NCBI GenBank assembly: GCA_964292295.1
Contig: CAXYVC010000065.1
Location: 1 to 14,092, forward strand
Length of the DNA: 14,092 nt
Source: CAXYVC01 sp964292295
GTDB lineage: Bacteria > Acidobacteriota > Holophagae > Holophagales > Holophagaceae
Direction: 5' to 3'
This document shows, piece by piece, positions 3,673 through 11,029 of this stretch; position 1 is the first letter of the stretch; each line of letters opens with the position of its first letter. The notes under the pieces are model-generated. The model worked only from the letters and a program-made list of their open reading frames with translations. It was not told the origin of the DNA and searched no databases. The translations under genes and the position numbers were made by a program.

Positions 3673-6547
3673 AGTCCAGGTGGGCAAAGAGCAGGGTGGC
3701 GTCCTTCTCGTCCACCACGCCGTCGCCATTGAGGTCGCAGGCGGCGTCGAAGCCGGCGTCGCCGCTGCGCTTGCCGAAGCTGCGGGCGATGCGCGCCAGG
3801 TCCGCCAGGTCCACGCCGCTCACGGCGTTCAGGTCGAAGCCGCGCAGCGTGAAGGCCGCAGGCGCCTCGGCGCTGCCCCCGGCCGTCACGACCCGCAGGG
3901 TTCCGCTGGCCGCGCCGGCGGGCACCACGGCGCTCAGGCGCGTGGCGCTCTGCACGGTGAAGGTGGCGCTGATCCCCCCGAAGGTCACGGAGGTCGTGGT
4001 GTCGAGGCCGCTGCCCTCGACCGTCACCGTCGTGCCCACGCAGGCCGCCGCCGGGCTGAAGGTGGTGACCACGGGCGCCGGGGGCACCCCCAGGCTCGTG
4101 AAGGCGGCGCTGCTGGTGGCGGTGCCTCCGGGGGTCGTGACGGCGATGGGACCGCTGGCGCTGCCCGCGGGAACCACGGCGGTGACCTGGGTGGCGCCCG
4201 TCACGGAGAAGCTGGGGGCGTCCAGGCCGTTGAAGGTGACCTTCGTGGCGCCGGTAAAGCCGCTGCCGGCGATCGTCACCGTTGCACCCGCATAGGCCGA
4301 GGCCGGGCTGAAGGACGTGATGGCGGGCGCCTGCGGAGCCGCATCCAGGACGACGTGGTCCAGGTAGGCCCGGTCCTGACCGCCGGTGGCCCCACCGTCC
4401 TTGGCATAGGTCCAGCGCAGCACGTGGGTGCCCGCGGGGACCTGGAAATCCACTTTCGTCCAGTCCACTTCGCCGCTGATGGGGGGCGTCTGGTGCTGGC
4501 CGTCCAGGGTGAAGGCCAGGGTGTCGTAGCCCGCTTCCGAGCTGACCTTCCACCAGAAGGATCCACTGCAGGGCCCAGTCACCGTGGTCTGGACGTAGCT
4601 CGCCTGGCTGTGGCCGACGGCCCCGCTCTGCCCGGCGCTGCCTCCCAGGTGGCTCGTGGCCGTCTGGACGGTCCAGGGCAGGGCGCCGTTGGTCCGGAAG
4701 GCGAGGTTCGGGGCGTCCAGCGCGGCGCCGTCGAAGACCGGGAAGGCCACCGTGATGCCGTCGCTGGAGGGCGACCAGGCGGAGGGCAGCCAGCTGCCGT
4801 TCACCGCCGCGACCCTGGCGTAGTAGGTGTGGCCGTCCTGGCCCATTCCGGGCAGGGTGTGGCCGAGGACGTTCCCCAGGAAACCGTCGAAGACGTCCCG
4901 GGCATCGGGACGCGTGCCCACCTGCAGGCGATAGCCGATGAGGCCGCTGTCGGGATCCGCCACGGTGCCGGCGCCCCACTGGAAAACCAGATCCTGCTTG
5001 GCGGTGGTGGCGCCCTCATCCGTGGGCGCGGTCGGCGCACCCACCGGAGGCGTGGCGTCCGGGTAGGACGCGGTGACGTTGAAGCTCATGGTGGCGGCAC
5101 TGGGGGAGATGGCGTCGATCCCGAGCCCCGTGGGCTGGCCGCTGTAGAGGCTGCTGTTCGGGCTCGTGGAGGGGCCGAAGCTGCTCCCGCCCACGTAGAA
5201 GTCCCCGGCGTTGGCGTTCCGGTCCTGCTCGATCTCCTCCAGGCCATCCGCCTCCATCAGGCGCAGCAGCTTGTGGGCCGTGTCCGAATTGTTGAACTGG
5301 AAGTCCGTGCCAGAGGCGTTCAGGGTGCCGTCCACGTGCCAGACCAGAAGCCCCGAGCCGGGAATCGTGCGGTCGTTGCCCGTCCGCTGACGGTTCTGGA
5401 CCATGAAGAACTCGGAGAAGGGATCCGCCCGGTCCACCAGGGGCAGGAGGATGGCGGCATCCCGCTCGCCATCCGAGGCCCGCAGCTCCACGTTCGCGGT
5501 CACGCCGCGGCAGAGCCGGGGCTCGATCCAGTCGAGAAGCCACTTGCTGAAGCAGTTGTGGTCGCCGCGGCTGTCCATCTGGTCCAGGCCGCCCACGCCG
5601 CCATCCGGTCCCACCGTGTCGCCGTCCGCCTTCGACTTGTAGTCGTAGTAGTCGGGCAGGCCCATGGCGTGCCCCGTCTCGTGGATGATGGTGCTGGGCT
5701 CGAAGGCGCCCCCTGCCGGGCGGGATTCCCACTGCCAGGAGTAGTCGCCCACCCGCATGCCGTCCAGGACGGGGCTCTCCGTGGCCCACCACCCCGTCTG
5801 GTAGCCCCACCAGAACTCGCTCCAGCCCGTGTCGGGTCCGCTCCACACGATGGCGAAGTAGTCGATCTTGCCGTCGCGGTTGTTGTCGAACTGGGTGAAG
5901 TCGATGTCCCCGCCCGCGCCGCCGTTGTAGTATTCCAGGGCCTCCCGGATGAGCTTCTCCCGGGTGACGGCCTGCTGGCGATCGGTTCCCGTGGTGTCCG
6001 GCATGGAGGCGCGGGTGTAGCTGGGCCGGTACCAGCCCAGCACCGTGCCCTGGATGTCCAGCTGGCCGTAGGAGGAGCGCAGGTAGAAGTTGTGCAGACT
6101 GTCGTTGGGGGCCGCCGCGCCGCCGCCGTCGCCGAAGAGACGGCTCCTCATGTAGTCCATGGTGTTGGTGGCGCTGTGGGGCTGGTCGCTGAAGTCGATG
6201 CAGAGCACCAGGACCTTCACGGTGCCCTTGGTGGGCATGCCCACCCGGCCCGGGGGCGGAGCCATGAGCATCCGCGCCTTCTCGGGCGCCACGAGCCCCT
6301 GCTTCACCGCCGCCTGCTCCAGGCGGTAGCGGGCCGAGGCGGCCAGGTCCGGACGGACGCGGTGCTTGCCGAGGGCGAGGGCCTGCGCGATGCGCGCCTT
6401 CAGGGAGCCGTCCTGGCGGTACTGCTCCCACTGCTCCTTGGTGGGCGGCGGCGTGGCGCCCAGGGAGCCGGGCGCGAGGAGGGGATACAACAGGGCCACC
6501 AGGGGGATAAGCACAGCTCTGGCGGGCCAGCGGGGGGTCTTGGCCAC
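3671..6547 (-). CDS. Secreted M6 family metalloprotease with IPT/TIG repeats and C-terminal dockerin-like module
   Basis: A 958-residue extracellular zinc protease. The GTG start at 6547 is chosen because GAAGGAG lies 6 nt upstream and a good signal peptide follows directly (hydrophobic core AVLIPLVALLYPLL, cleavage near SLGA, about residue 31). The M6 (immune inhibitor A-like) catalytic domain is seen from KVLVLCIDFSD through HETGHAMGLPD (H289, E290, H293, D299: zinc motif HExxHxxGxxD). It is followed by a fibronectin-III-like segment (about 497-601), a beta-sandwich/MAM-like segment (about 613-735), two IPT/TIG immunoglobulin-like domains (about 738-820 and 823-900, each opening with FSPA), and a dockerin-like tail (about 903-958) with two calcium-loop motifs, the second canonical (DLNGDGVVDEKD). 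The likely role is extracellular protein degradation. The next gene is a cohesin-like lipoprotein, which suggests surface tethering. No frameshift was seen. The protease call is firm; the dockerin is likely; its partner is inferred. Confidence 0.92.
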   Translation of the reverse strand: MAKTPRWPARAVLIPLVALLYPLLAPGSLGATPPPTKEQWEQYRQDGSLKARIAQALALGKHRVRPDLAASARYRLEQAAVKQGLVAPEKARMLMAPPPGRVGMPTKGTVKVLVLCIDFSDQPHSATNTMDYMRSRLFGDGGGAAAPNDSLHNFYLRSSYGQLDIQGTVLGWYRPSYTRASMPDTTGTDRQQAVTREKLIREALEYYNGGAGGDIDFTQFDNNRDGKIDYFAIVWSGPDTGWSEFWWGYQTGWWATESPVLDGMRVGDYSWQWESRPAGGAFEPSTIIHETGHAMGLPDYYDYKSKADGDTVGPDGGVGGLDQMDSRGDHNCFSKWLLDWIEPRLCRGVTANVELRASDGERDAAILLPLVDRADPFSEFFMVQNRQRTGNDRTIPGSGLLVWHVDGTLNASGTDFQFNNSDTAHKLLRLMEADGLEEIEQDRNANAGDFYVGGSSFGPSTSPNSSLYSGQPTGLGIDAISPSAATMSFNVTASYPDATPPVGAPTAPTDEGATTAKQDLVFQWGAGTVADPDSGLIGYRLQVGTRPDARDVFDGFLGNVLGHTLPGMGQDGHTYYARVAAVNGSWLPSAWSPSSDGITVAFPVFDGAALDAPNLAFRTNGALPWTVQTATSHLGGSAGQSGAVGHSQASYVQTTVTGPCSGSFWWKVSSEAGYDTLAFTLDGQHQTPPISGEVDWTKVDFQVPAGTHVLRWTYAKDGGATGGQDRAYLDHVVLDAAPQAPAITSFSPASAYAGATVTIAGSGFTGATKVTFNGLDAPSFSVTGATQVTAVVPAGSASGPIAVTTPGGTATSSAAFTSLGVPPAPVVTTFSPAAACVGTTVTVEGSGLDTTTSVTFGGISATFTVQSATRLSAVVPAGAASGTLRVVTAGGSAEAPAAFTLRGFDLNAVSGVDLADLARIARSFGKRSGDAGFDAACDLNGDGVVDEKDATLLFAHLD

Positions 6548-6553
6548 GGGGCG

Positions 6554-6560
6554 CTCCTTC
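6554..6560 (-). promoter_or_regulatory. Shine-Dalgarno site that sets the protease GTG start
   Basis: GAAGGAG on the minus strand with a 6-nt spacer to the GTG at 6545-6547. The in-frame ATG at 6646 has no comparable site and would place 33 charged, proline-rich residues ahead of the signal peptide, so the GTG is preferred. Confidence 0.75.
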
Positions 6561-6743
6561 GACGCGTCTGGAAAGGGGCGGCGGGGGAACCCGGCCGCAT
6601 CACGGGGGAAGCACACGGGCGGCGGGGTTGAACGGAAGACCCGCACGCGCCGGGCCCGTTCATGCTAGCCCGGGACGGAAGCCGGGCAGCCCGGGGGCCG
6701 CCGTCTTCACAAGGATTCACACCCCCCAGCAGGACTTGCCGGG
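6561..6743. other. Gap between lipA and the protease gene
   Basis: There is no gene in this stretch. It should hold the end of the lipA transcript and the protease promoter. Short competing inverted repeats are visible: CCGGGC (6650-6655) with GCCCGG (6668-6673), and the latter with CCGGGC (6682-6687). None is followed by a U-tract. On the minus strand TAGCAT (plus 6662-6667) could be a -10 box, but no matching -35 was found. Two copies of TTCACA 10 bp apart lie at 6706-6721. Confidence 0.4.
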
Positions 6744-7670
6744 CTACGCGATGCTGACGCCCTCCACCTGGGCGACCTCCTGGGCGTTGAAGCTGCTGCG
6801 CACCAGGGGGCCGGCGTACACCGTGCGGAAGCCGAAGGCCTTGGCCTTGCGCCCCAGCTCGGCAAAGGCGTCCGGATGCACATACGCGCGCACGGGCAGC
6901 TGGTGGCGGGTGGGGCGCAGGTACTGGCCCAGGGTGAGGATGTCCACGCCGGCCCCGGCCAGGGCCGCGAAGGTGGCCATCAGCTCCTCCTCCGTCTCCC
7001 CCAGGCCCAGCATGAGGCCGCTCTTGGTGCGGAAGTCCTCGCCGAAGAGGGCCGTCCCCAGCCGCTTGGCCTCGCGCAGCACGTCGAGGCTGCGGTCGAA
7101 GCGGGCCGCGGGGCGCACCTCGGCGTACAGCTCGGGCACCGTCTCCACGTTGTGGTTGAACACCGCCGGCCCGGCGGCCACCACCGCCGCCACGGCCTCG
7201 TGGGAGCCCCGGAAGTCCGAGGTCAGCACCTCCACGCCCACGCCCGGACAACGGCGGCGGATGGCGCGGATCGTCTCGGCCACGTGGGCGGCGCCGCCGT
7301 CGGACAGGTCGTCGCGGGTCACGCTGGTGAGCACGGCGAAGCGCAGGCCCAGCTCCGCCACCCGCGCGGCGGTCTCCTCGGGCTCGGCGGGGTTCAGGGG
7401 GCCCGGGCGCCCGCTGCGGATGGCGCAGAAACCGCAGGCGCGGGTGCAGGTATCCCCCATGAGCAGGAAGGTGGCGGTGCCCGTGTGGAAGCAGTGGGCG
7501 CGGTTGGGGCAGCGCGCCTCCTCGCAGACGGTGTGCAGGCCGCTGCTGCGGAGCCCCGCCTTCATGGCGTGCAGCTCGCCCAGGCGCACGTGCTCCTTGG
7601 CGATCCAGGGCGGCAGGCGCACGTGGCCACCCAGCACTTCGCGCCCCGCATCCTTCGAGAACCGGGCCAT
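6744..7670 (-). CDS. lipA: Lipoyl synthase
   Basis: Radical SAM enzyme that inserts two sulfur atoms into the octanoyl chain on lipoyl-dependent proteins such as the E2 subunits of 2-oxo acid dehydrogenases and GcvH. The 308-residue product has both diagnostic cysteine sets: the auxiliary cluster C49, C54, C60 (CEEARCPNRAHC) and the radical SAM cluster C75, C79, C82 (CTRACGFC), plus the conserved RSS near the end (291-293) that completes auxiliary-cluster ligation. Other family motifs are TSVTRDDLSDGG, FNHNVETV and SGLMLGLGET. The ATG at 7670 follows a purine-rich GGAAAGGGGG; length is normal. No lipB or lipoate-protein ligase gene is adjacent, so octanoyl transfer must be encoded elsewhere. 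The gene is divergent from the methyltransferase-like gene across a 76-bp gap. Confidence 0.97.
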   Translation of the reverse strand: MARFSKDAGREVLGGHVRLPPWIAKEHVRLGELHAMKAGLRSSGLHTVCEEARCPNRAHCFHTGTATFLLMGDTCTRACGFCAIRSGRPGPLNPAEPEETAARVAELGLRFAVLTSVTRDDLSDGGAAHVAETIRAIRRRCPGVGVEVLTSDFRGSHEAVAAVVAAGPAVFNHNVETVPELYAEVRPAARFDRSLDVLREAKRLGTALFGEDFRTKSGLMLGLGETEEELMATFAALAGAGVDILTLGQYLRPTRHQLPVRAYVHPDAFAELGRKAKAFGFRTVYAGPLVRSSFNAQEVAQVEGVSIA

Positions 7671-7746
7671 GCCGCCCCCTTTCCGCCGGCCTCCAGTCTG
7701 CCCCAGGGGGGAAGAGGCCTGGGTCACGGCCCTGTAGAGTGGAGCC
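7671..7746. promoter_or_regulatory. Divergent promoter region between lipA and the plus-strand group
   Basis: This 76-bp gap must hold the promoters of both directions. On the plus strand TAGAGT (7735-7740) resembles a -10 box but lies only 6 nt before the ATG, which would give a nearly leaderless transcript. GGCCT (7688-7692) and AGGCC (7715-7719) form a short dyad that may be an operator. No convincing -35 boxes were found. Confidence 0.35.
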
Positions 7747-8685
7747 ATGGCCGTCCTTCCCTGGATCCTGGCGCGCACGCAGTGGGCCTTCCTCGGTCGG
7801 CCCCGGGCGGGCTGGGCGGAGCACCTGGCCCGGGCGCGGACCTTCCTGGGCGAAGGCCTGCGCCGCGCCGCACCCGAGCGGCCGGTGCTCGTCCTCGGCG
7901 CCGGCAGCGGCCTGGAGATCCCCTGGTCCCTCGCCCCGAAGGACACCACGGGCTGGGACGCCGACCCCCTCAGCCGGTGGCTCACCCTGGCCCGCCACCG
8001 CCGCCTGGCCCCCTGGGTGGGGGCGGACCTCACGGGCGGGCTGGAGGCCCTGCACGCCCTGGCCCGCCGCTGCGCCCGGAGGCCCGGCGGCCAGGGCCCC
8101 CGGGATCCGGAACTGGCCCTGCGCCGCCTGGCGGGGCTCCTCCCCGGCCTGGCGCCGGTGCCCCGGGGCCTGGAGGCCTGGCTGGAGCGCCGCCGCCCCG
8201 GCACCATCCTGGCCGCCAACGTCCTGGGGCAGCTGGGCCCCGTGGCCCAGGCCGTGCTGGAGCGGGGCCTTGGCCGCCCGCTGCCGGAGGGGGAGATCGG
8301 CGACGCCGTGCAGGAGGCCCTCGACGCCTGGACCGCCCGAGCCCAGGCCGCCCTCCTGGACGCCCTGAAAGCCAGCGGCGCGGAGCTGTGGCTCCTCCAC
8401 GACCGTGCGGTGCTGGACGGGGCACACCCCGTGGACCTCGGGCCCTTCTCGGCCCGCTGGAGCGCCCAGCTCCGGGCGACCGGACAGCTGGAGCTGATGG
8501 ATCCCCTGAACGGGCTGGACGTGGTGGCACGTCTGGAGGACCGGACCCTGCTCAGCGGGGAGCGCTGGTTCTGGCCCCTGGGCCCAGGGCAGCGGCATCT
8601 GGTGGCGGCCCTGGGCGTGGCCGCGCCAGTGTGCCCTTCGTCACCAGGAGGCCCCTACCATTCCGCGGCCGTTGGAGGAAGATAG
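7747..8685 (+). CDS. SAM-dependent methyltransferase-like protein
   Basis: A 312-residue soluble protein. VLVLGAGSGLEIPW (47-60) is a typical glycine-rich SAM-binding motif I of a Rossmann-fold methyltransferase. GWDADP (69-74) provides the acidic residue expected at the end of strand 2, and ILAANVLGQL, in the middle of the protein, could be the motif IV region. The substrate is unknown and I do not recognise a named family. The C-terminus (APVCPSSPGGPYHSAAVGGR) looks low-complexity and may be poorly conserved. GGAG directly before the ATG is a close-spaced ribosome site. The gene lies 35 nt upstream of the KimA-type transporter on the same strand, so they are probably co-transcribed, though a functional tie is not evident. 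The Rossmann fold call is fair; enzymatic activity is inferred. Confidence 0.65.
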   Translation: MAVLPWILARTQWAFLGRPRAGWAEHLARARTFLGEGLRRAAPERPVLVLGAGSGLEIPWSLAPKDTTGWDADPLSRWLTLARHRRLAPWVGADLTGGLEALHALARRCARRPGGQGPRDPELALRRLAGLLPGLAPVPRGLEAWLERRRPGTILAANVLGQLGPVAQAVLERGLGRPLPEGEIGDAVQEALDAWTARAQAALLDALKASGAELWLLHDRAVLDGAHPVDLGPFSARWSAQLRATGQLELMDPLNGLDVVARLEDRTLLSGERWFWPLGPGQRHLVAALGVAAPVCPSSPGGPYHSAAVGGR

Positions 8686-8720
8686 CTTCCTTGCGCCCGC
8701 GTGGGCACCGATGGACGGAC

Positions 8721-10667
8721 ATGCCTGACTTCAAGCGATTCCTTCTGGGACGACGCCTCGCCAGCGACGAGACCCACCACACGCAGGTGAGCAACACGAT
8801 CGGGCTTTCCGTCTTCAGCTCCGACGCGCTCTCCTCCGTGGCCTACGCCACGCAGGAGATCATGGCCAGCCTCTCCAGCAACCTGCATGGCCTCACGGGG
8901 GCCGCGGCGGCGGGCGCGGCAGCGGCGCTCTTCGGCCTCTCCATCCCGGTGGCCCTCGGCATCACCGCACTCCTCGTCATCCTCGGCATCAGCTACCGCC
9001 AAACGATCCTCGCCTACCCCACGGGCGGCGGCGCCTACATCGTGGCCAAGGACAACCTGGGGGAGATCGCGGCCCTGGTGGCGGGCTCCTCGCTGCTCAT
9101 CGACTACATCCTGACGGTGGCGGCCAGCGTGTCCTCCGGCGTGGCGGCCATCACCTCCGCCGTGCCCTTCCTGCAGGGGCACAACGTCATCCTCACCCTC
9201 TCCGCCATCGCCTTCGTGGCCGTCGCGAACCTGCGCGGCGTGAAGGAGAGCGGGGCCCTCTTCGCCGTACCCACCTATGGGTTCATCGGCCTCGTGATCC
9301 TGATGCTCGGGGTGGGCCTGGTGAAGACCATCCTCGGCGGAGGCCCCACACCCGTGCAGGTGCAGGCCTCGGTGCACCACGCGGAGCAGCTGTCGGGCCT
9401 GGCGTTGGTGTGGGTCTTCATGCGCGCCTTCAGCGCGGGGTGCACGGCCCTGACGGGCGTGGAGGCCATCTCCAACGGCGTGCAGGCCTTCAAGACGCCC
9501 TGCGAGCGCAACGCCTCGAAAACGATGATCTGGATGGTGCTGCTGCTGGGCACGATGTTCGTGGGCATCACGCTGCTGGCCCATCGCTTCGGCGTGGTCT
9601 ACGCCCACAGCTCCGACCCGTCGGTGGTGGCCGAGACCCTGATGAGCAAGCTCGCGAAGGCCGTCTACGGCGACGTGAGCTCGGGCCTGCCCAAGCTGAT
9701 GTACTACCTCACCCAGGGCTTCACCTTCGCCATCCTGGTGGTGGCCGCGAACACCGCGTACGCGGACTTCCCGCGCCTCGCGGCGCTCATGGGCCGCGAC
9801 GCGTACCTGCCCAAGCAGTTCGCCAGCCAGGGCGACCGCCTGGTCTTCAGCAACGGCATCATCATCCTCACCCTCGTGAGCTGCAGCCTGGTGTGGCTGC
9901 TGCACGCCAACACCGACCTGCTGCTGCCCCTCTACGCCCTGGGCGTGTTCACGGGCTTCACCCTCTCCCAGCTCGGCATGGTGATGCACTGGTACAAGCT
10001 GCGGAAGCGCGAGCGGCACTGGCACACGAAGGCGGCCATCAACGGCCTCGGCGCCCTCACCGCGGGCGTGGTCTGGATCGACATCGCCATCACCAAGTTC
10101 AAGATGGAGGGCGGCTACGGCGGCGCCTGGATCATCCTCATCATCATCCCGCTGATGGTGGCCACCTTCCTGCGCATCCACCGCCACTACATCTACGTGA
10201 AGGGCAACCTCGCGGCGAGCCGCACCGACGCCACCCTGCCCACGAAGCACCACGCCATCGTGCTCATCTCGGGCATCCACAAGGGCGTGGTGCAGGCCCT
10301 CCGCTACGCGAAGATGATCAGCGGCGACCGCGTGGAGGCCCTCACGGTGGACCTGGGCACCGACGGCTACCACGAGGGGCCCGCGGTGCAGAAGCTCCGG
10401 GCCGACTGGGCCTGGTACGGCATGGGCGTGCCCCTGCGGGTGATCCCGAGCCCCTACCGCAAGATCGTGGAGCCCGTGCTTGCGGAGATCGACCGCATCC
10501 AGCGCGCGGAACCGGACGTGTGCCTCACGGTGATCCTGCCCGAGTTCGTCACCCCCAAGTGGTGGCAGCGGGTGCTCCACGGCCAGACCGCCCTGCGCAT
10601 CAAGACCCTCCTGATGCTGAAGCCCGGCGTGATCGTCACCTCCGTGCGCATGCACCTGCCGGATTGA
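8721..10667 (+). CDS. kimA: KimA-type APC superfamily permease
   Basis: A 648-residue inner-membrane transporter with about 12 hydrophobic segments (roughly residues 25-490) and a cytoplasmic C-terminal domain (about 500-648) with a universal-stress-protein-like pattern. SVFSSDALSSVAYATQEI (30-47), YPTGGGAYIVAKDNLG (99-114) and LLIDYILTVAASVSSGVAAI (125-144) match the APC subgroup containing Bacillus KimA (YdaO), a high-affinity proton-coupled K+ importer. D35 and Y42 have the spacing of residues implicated in K+ binding in that protein. The C-terminal stretch PEFVTPKWWQRVLHGQTALR is also typical of this subgroup. In Bacillus it is controlled by c-di-AMP through the protein and a riboswitch; here only 35 nt separate it from the preceding gene, so no riboswitch can fit. 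Some members may carry amino acids instead of K+. The ribosome site is weak; the ATG is chosen because the family N-terminus begins here. Confidence 0.88.
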   Translation: MPDFKRFLLGRRLASDETHHTQVSNTIGLSVFSSDALSSVAYATQEIMASLSSNLHGLTGAAAAGAAAALFGLSIPVALGITALLVILGISYRQTILAYPTGGGAYIVAKDNLGEIAALVAGSSLLIDYILTVAASVSSGVAAITSAVPFLQGHNVILTLSAIAFVAVANLRGVKESGALFAVPTYGFIGLVILMLGVGLVKTILGGGPTPVQVQASVHHAEQLSGLALVWVFMRAFSAGCTALTGVEAISNGVQAFKTPCERNASKTMIWMVLLLGTMFVGITLLAHRFGVVYAHSSDPSVVAETLMSKLAKAVYGDVSSGLPKLMYYLTQGFTFAILVVAANTAYADFPRLAALMGRDAYLPKQFASQGDRLVFSNGIIILTLVSCSLVWLLHANTDLLLPLYALGVFTGFTLSQLGMVMHWYKLRKRERHWHTKAAINGLGALTAGVVWIDIAITKFKMEGGYGGAWIILIIIPLMVATFLRIHRHYIYVKGNLAASRTDATLPTKHHAIVLISGIHKGVVQALRYAKMISGDRVEALTVDLGTDGYHEGPAVQKLRADWAWYGMGVPLRVIPSPYRKIVEPVLAEIDRIQRAEPDVCLTVILPEFVTPKWWQRVLHGQTALRIKTLLMLKPGVIVTSVRMHLPD

Positions 10668-10714
10668 CGCCCCCTCCAGGGCGCCCAGACTTGGGCCGTT
10701 CCGGGGAGGCTCCC

Positions 10715-10906
10715 ATGCTCCAGATGCGCTGCCGCTGCTGCCGCTATCCCATCGCCGTGGCTTGGCGCGGGGAGGGCCCCGACCGGGAGCTCCGCTTCTA
10801 CGACGGCCTGCGCGGCGTGCCCGAGGACGACACGAAGACCTGCCCCGGCTGCGGCCAGGCCCTGCTCCTGCAGGAGGACGTGGAGGCGCCGGAGGAGGCC
10901 GAATAG
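10715..10906 (+). CDS. Small zinc-ribbon protein
   Basis: A 63-residue protein with two CxxC pairs: C6/C9 (CRCC) and C43/C46 (CPGC), separated by 33 residues that look like a beta-rich insert (PIAVAWRG, RELRFYDGL). The C-terminus is acidic (EDVEAPEEAE). It resembles a rubredoxin-like or zinc-ribbon knuckle pair that holds one zinc ion. GGGGAGG lies 7 nt before the ATG, a good ribosome site that supports a real gene despite the small size. It follows the permease by 47 nt and probably shares its transcript. Function is unknown; I do not recognise a family. Confidence 0.75.
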   Translation: MLQMRCRCCRYPIAVAWRGEGPDRELRFYDGLRGVPEDDTKTCPGCGQALLLQEDVEAPEEAE

Positions 10907-10983
10907 CCGCACGCTTCACCAGCGGCGCAGGCGCTTGGAGGCTGGTACCGCGCCACGGCGGGTTCGGCCCGGACACGCTCCAC

Positions 10984-11005
10984 GCCTCCCTCTACCGAGG
11001 GAGGC
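10984..11005. terminator. Bidirectional terminator hairpin between convergent genes
   Basis: A perfect 9-bp stem GCCTCCCTC (10984-10992) / GAGGGAGGC (10997-11005) with the loop TACC. It lies between the stop of the plus-strand zinc-ribbon gene (10906) and the stop of the minus-strand RDD gene (11030), the expected place for a shared terminator. No U-tract is seen in either direction. Confidence 0.7.
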
Positions 11006-11029
11006 TGGCCGGCACCGCATCATTCGGGC

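Noticed and set aside
3660..4979. Longer minus-strand frame extending the lipoprotein gene upstream into the protease gene
   Set aside because: A clear signal peptide with lipobox and a strong ribosome site place the start at 3659. The extension is shadow sequence of the IPT domains.
3680..6631. A 983-codon open frame on the plus strand opposite the M6 protease gene
   Set aside because: GC-rich third positions keep antisense frames open. The product is low-complexity Gly/Ala/His/Arg-rich with no recognisable domain, whereas the minus strand encodes clear protease, IPT and dockerin motifs.
6876..8720. Upstream extension of the KimA-type reading frame across lipA and the methyltransferase-like gene
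   Set aside because: The family N-terminus begins at 8721. The extension is Pro/Gly/Arg-rich and overlaps two well-supported genes in other frames.
8686..8720. c-di-AMP riboswitch before the KimA-type gene
   Set aside because: Only 35 nt are available between the genes, far less than this riboswitch class needs.
10683..10696. Small hairpin GCCCA/TGGGC between the permease and the zinc-ribbon gene as a terminator
   Set aside because: The stem is only 5 bp with no U-tract, and the next gene has a good ribosome site on the same strand, so a stop of transcription there is not supported.
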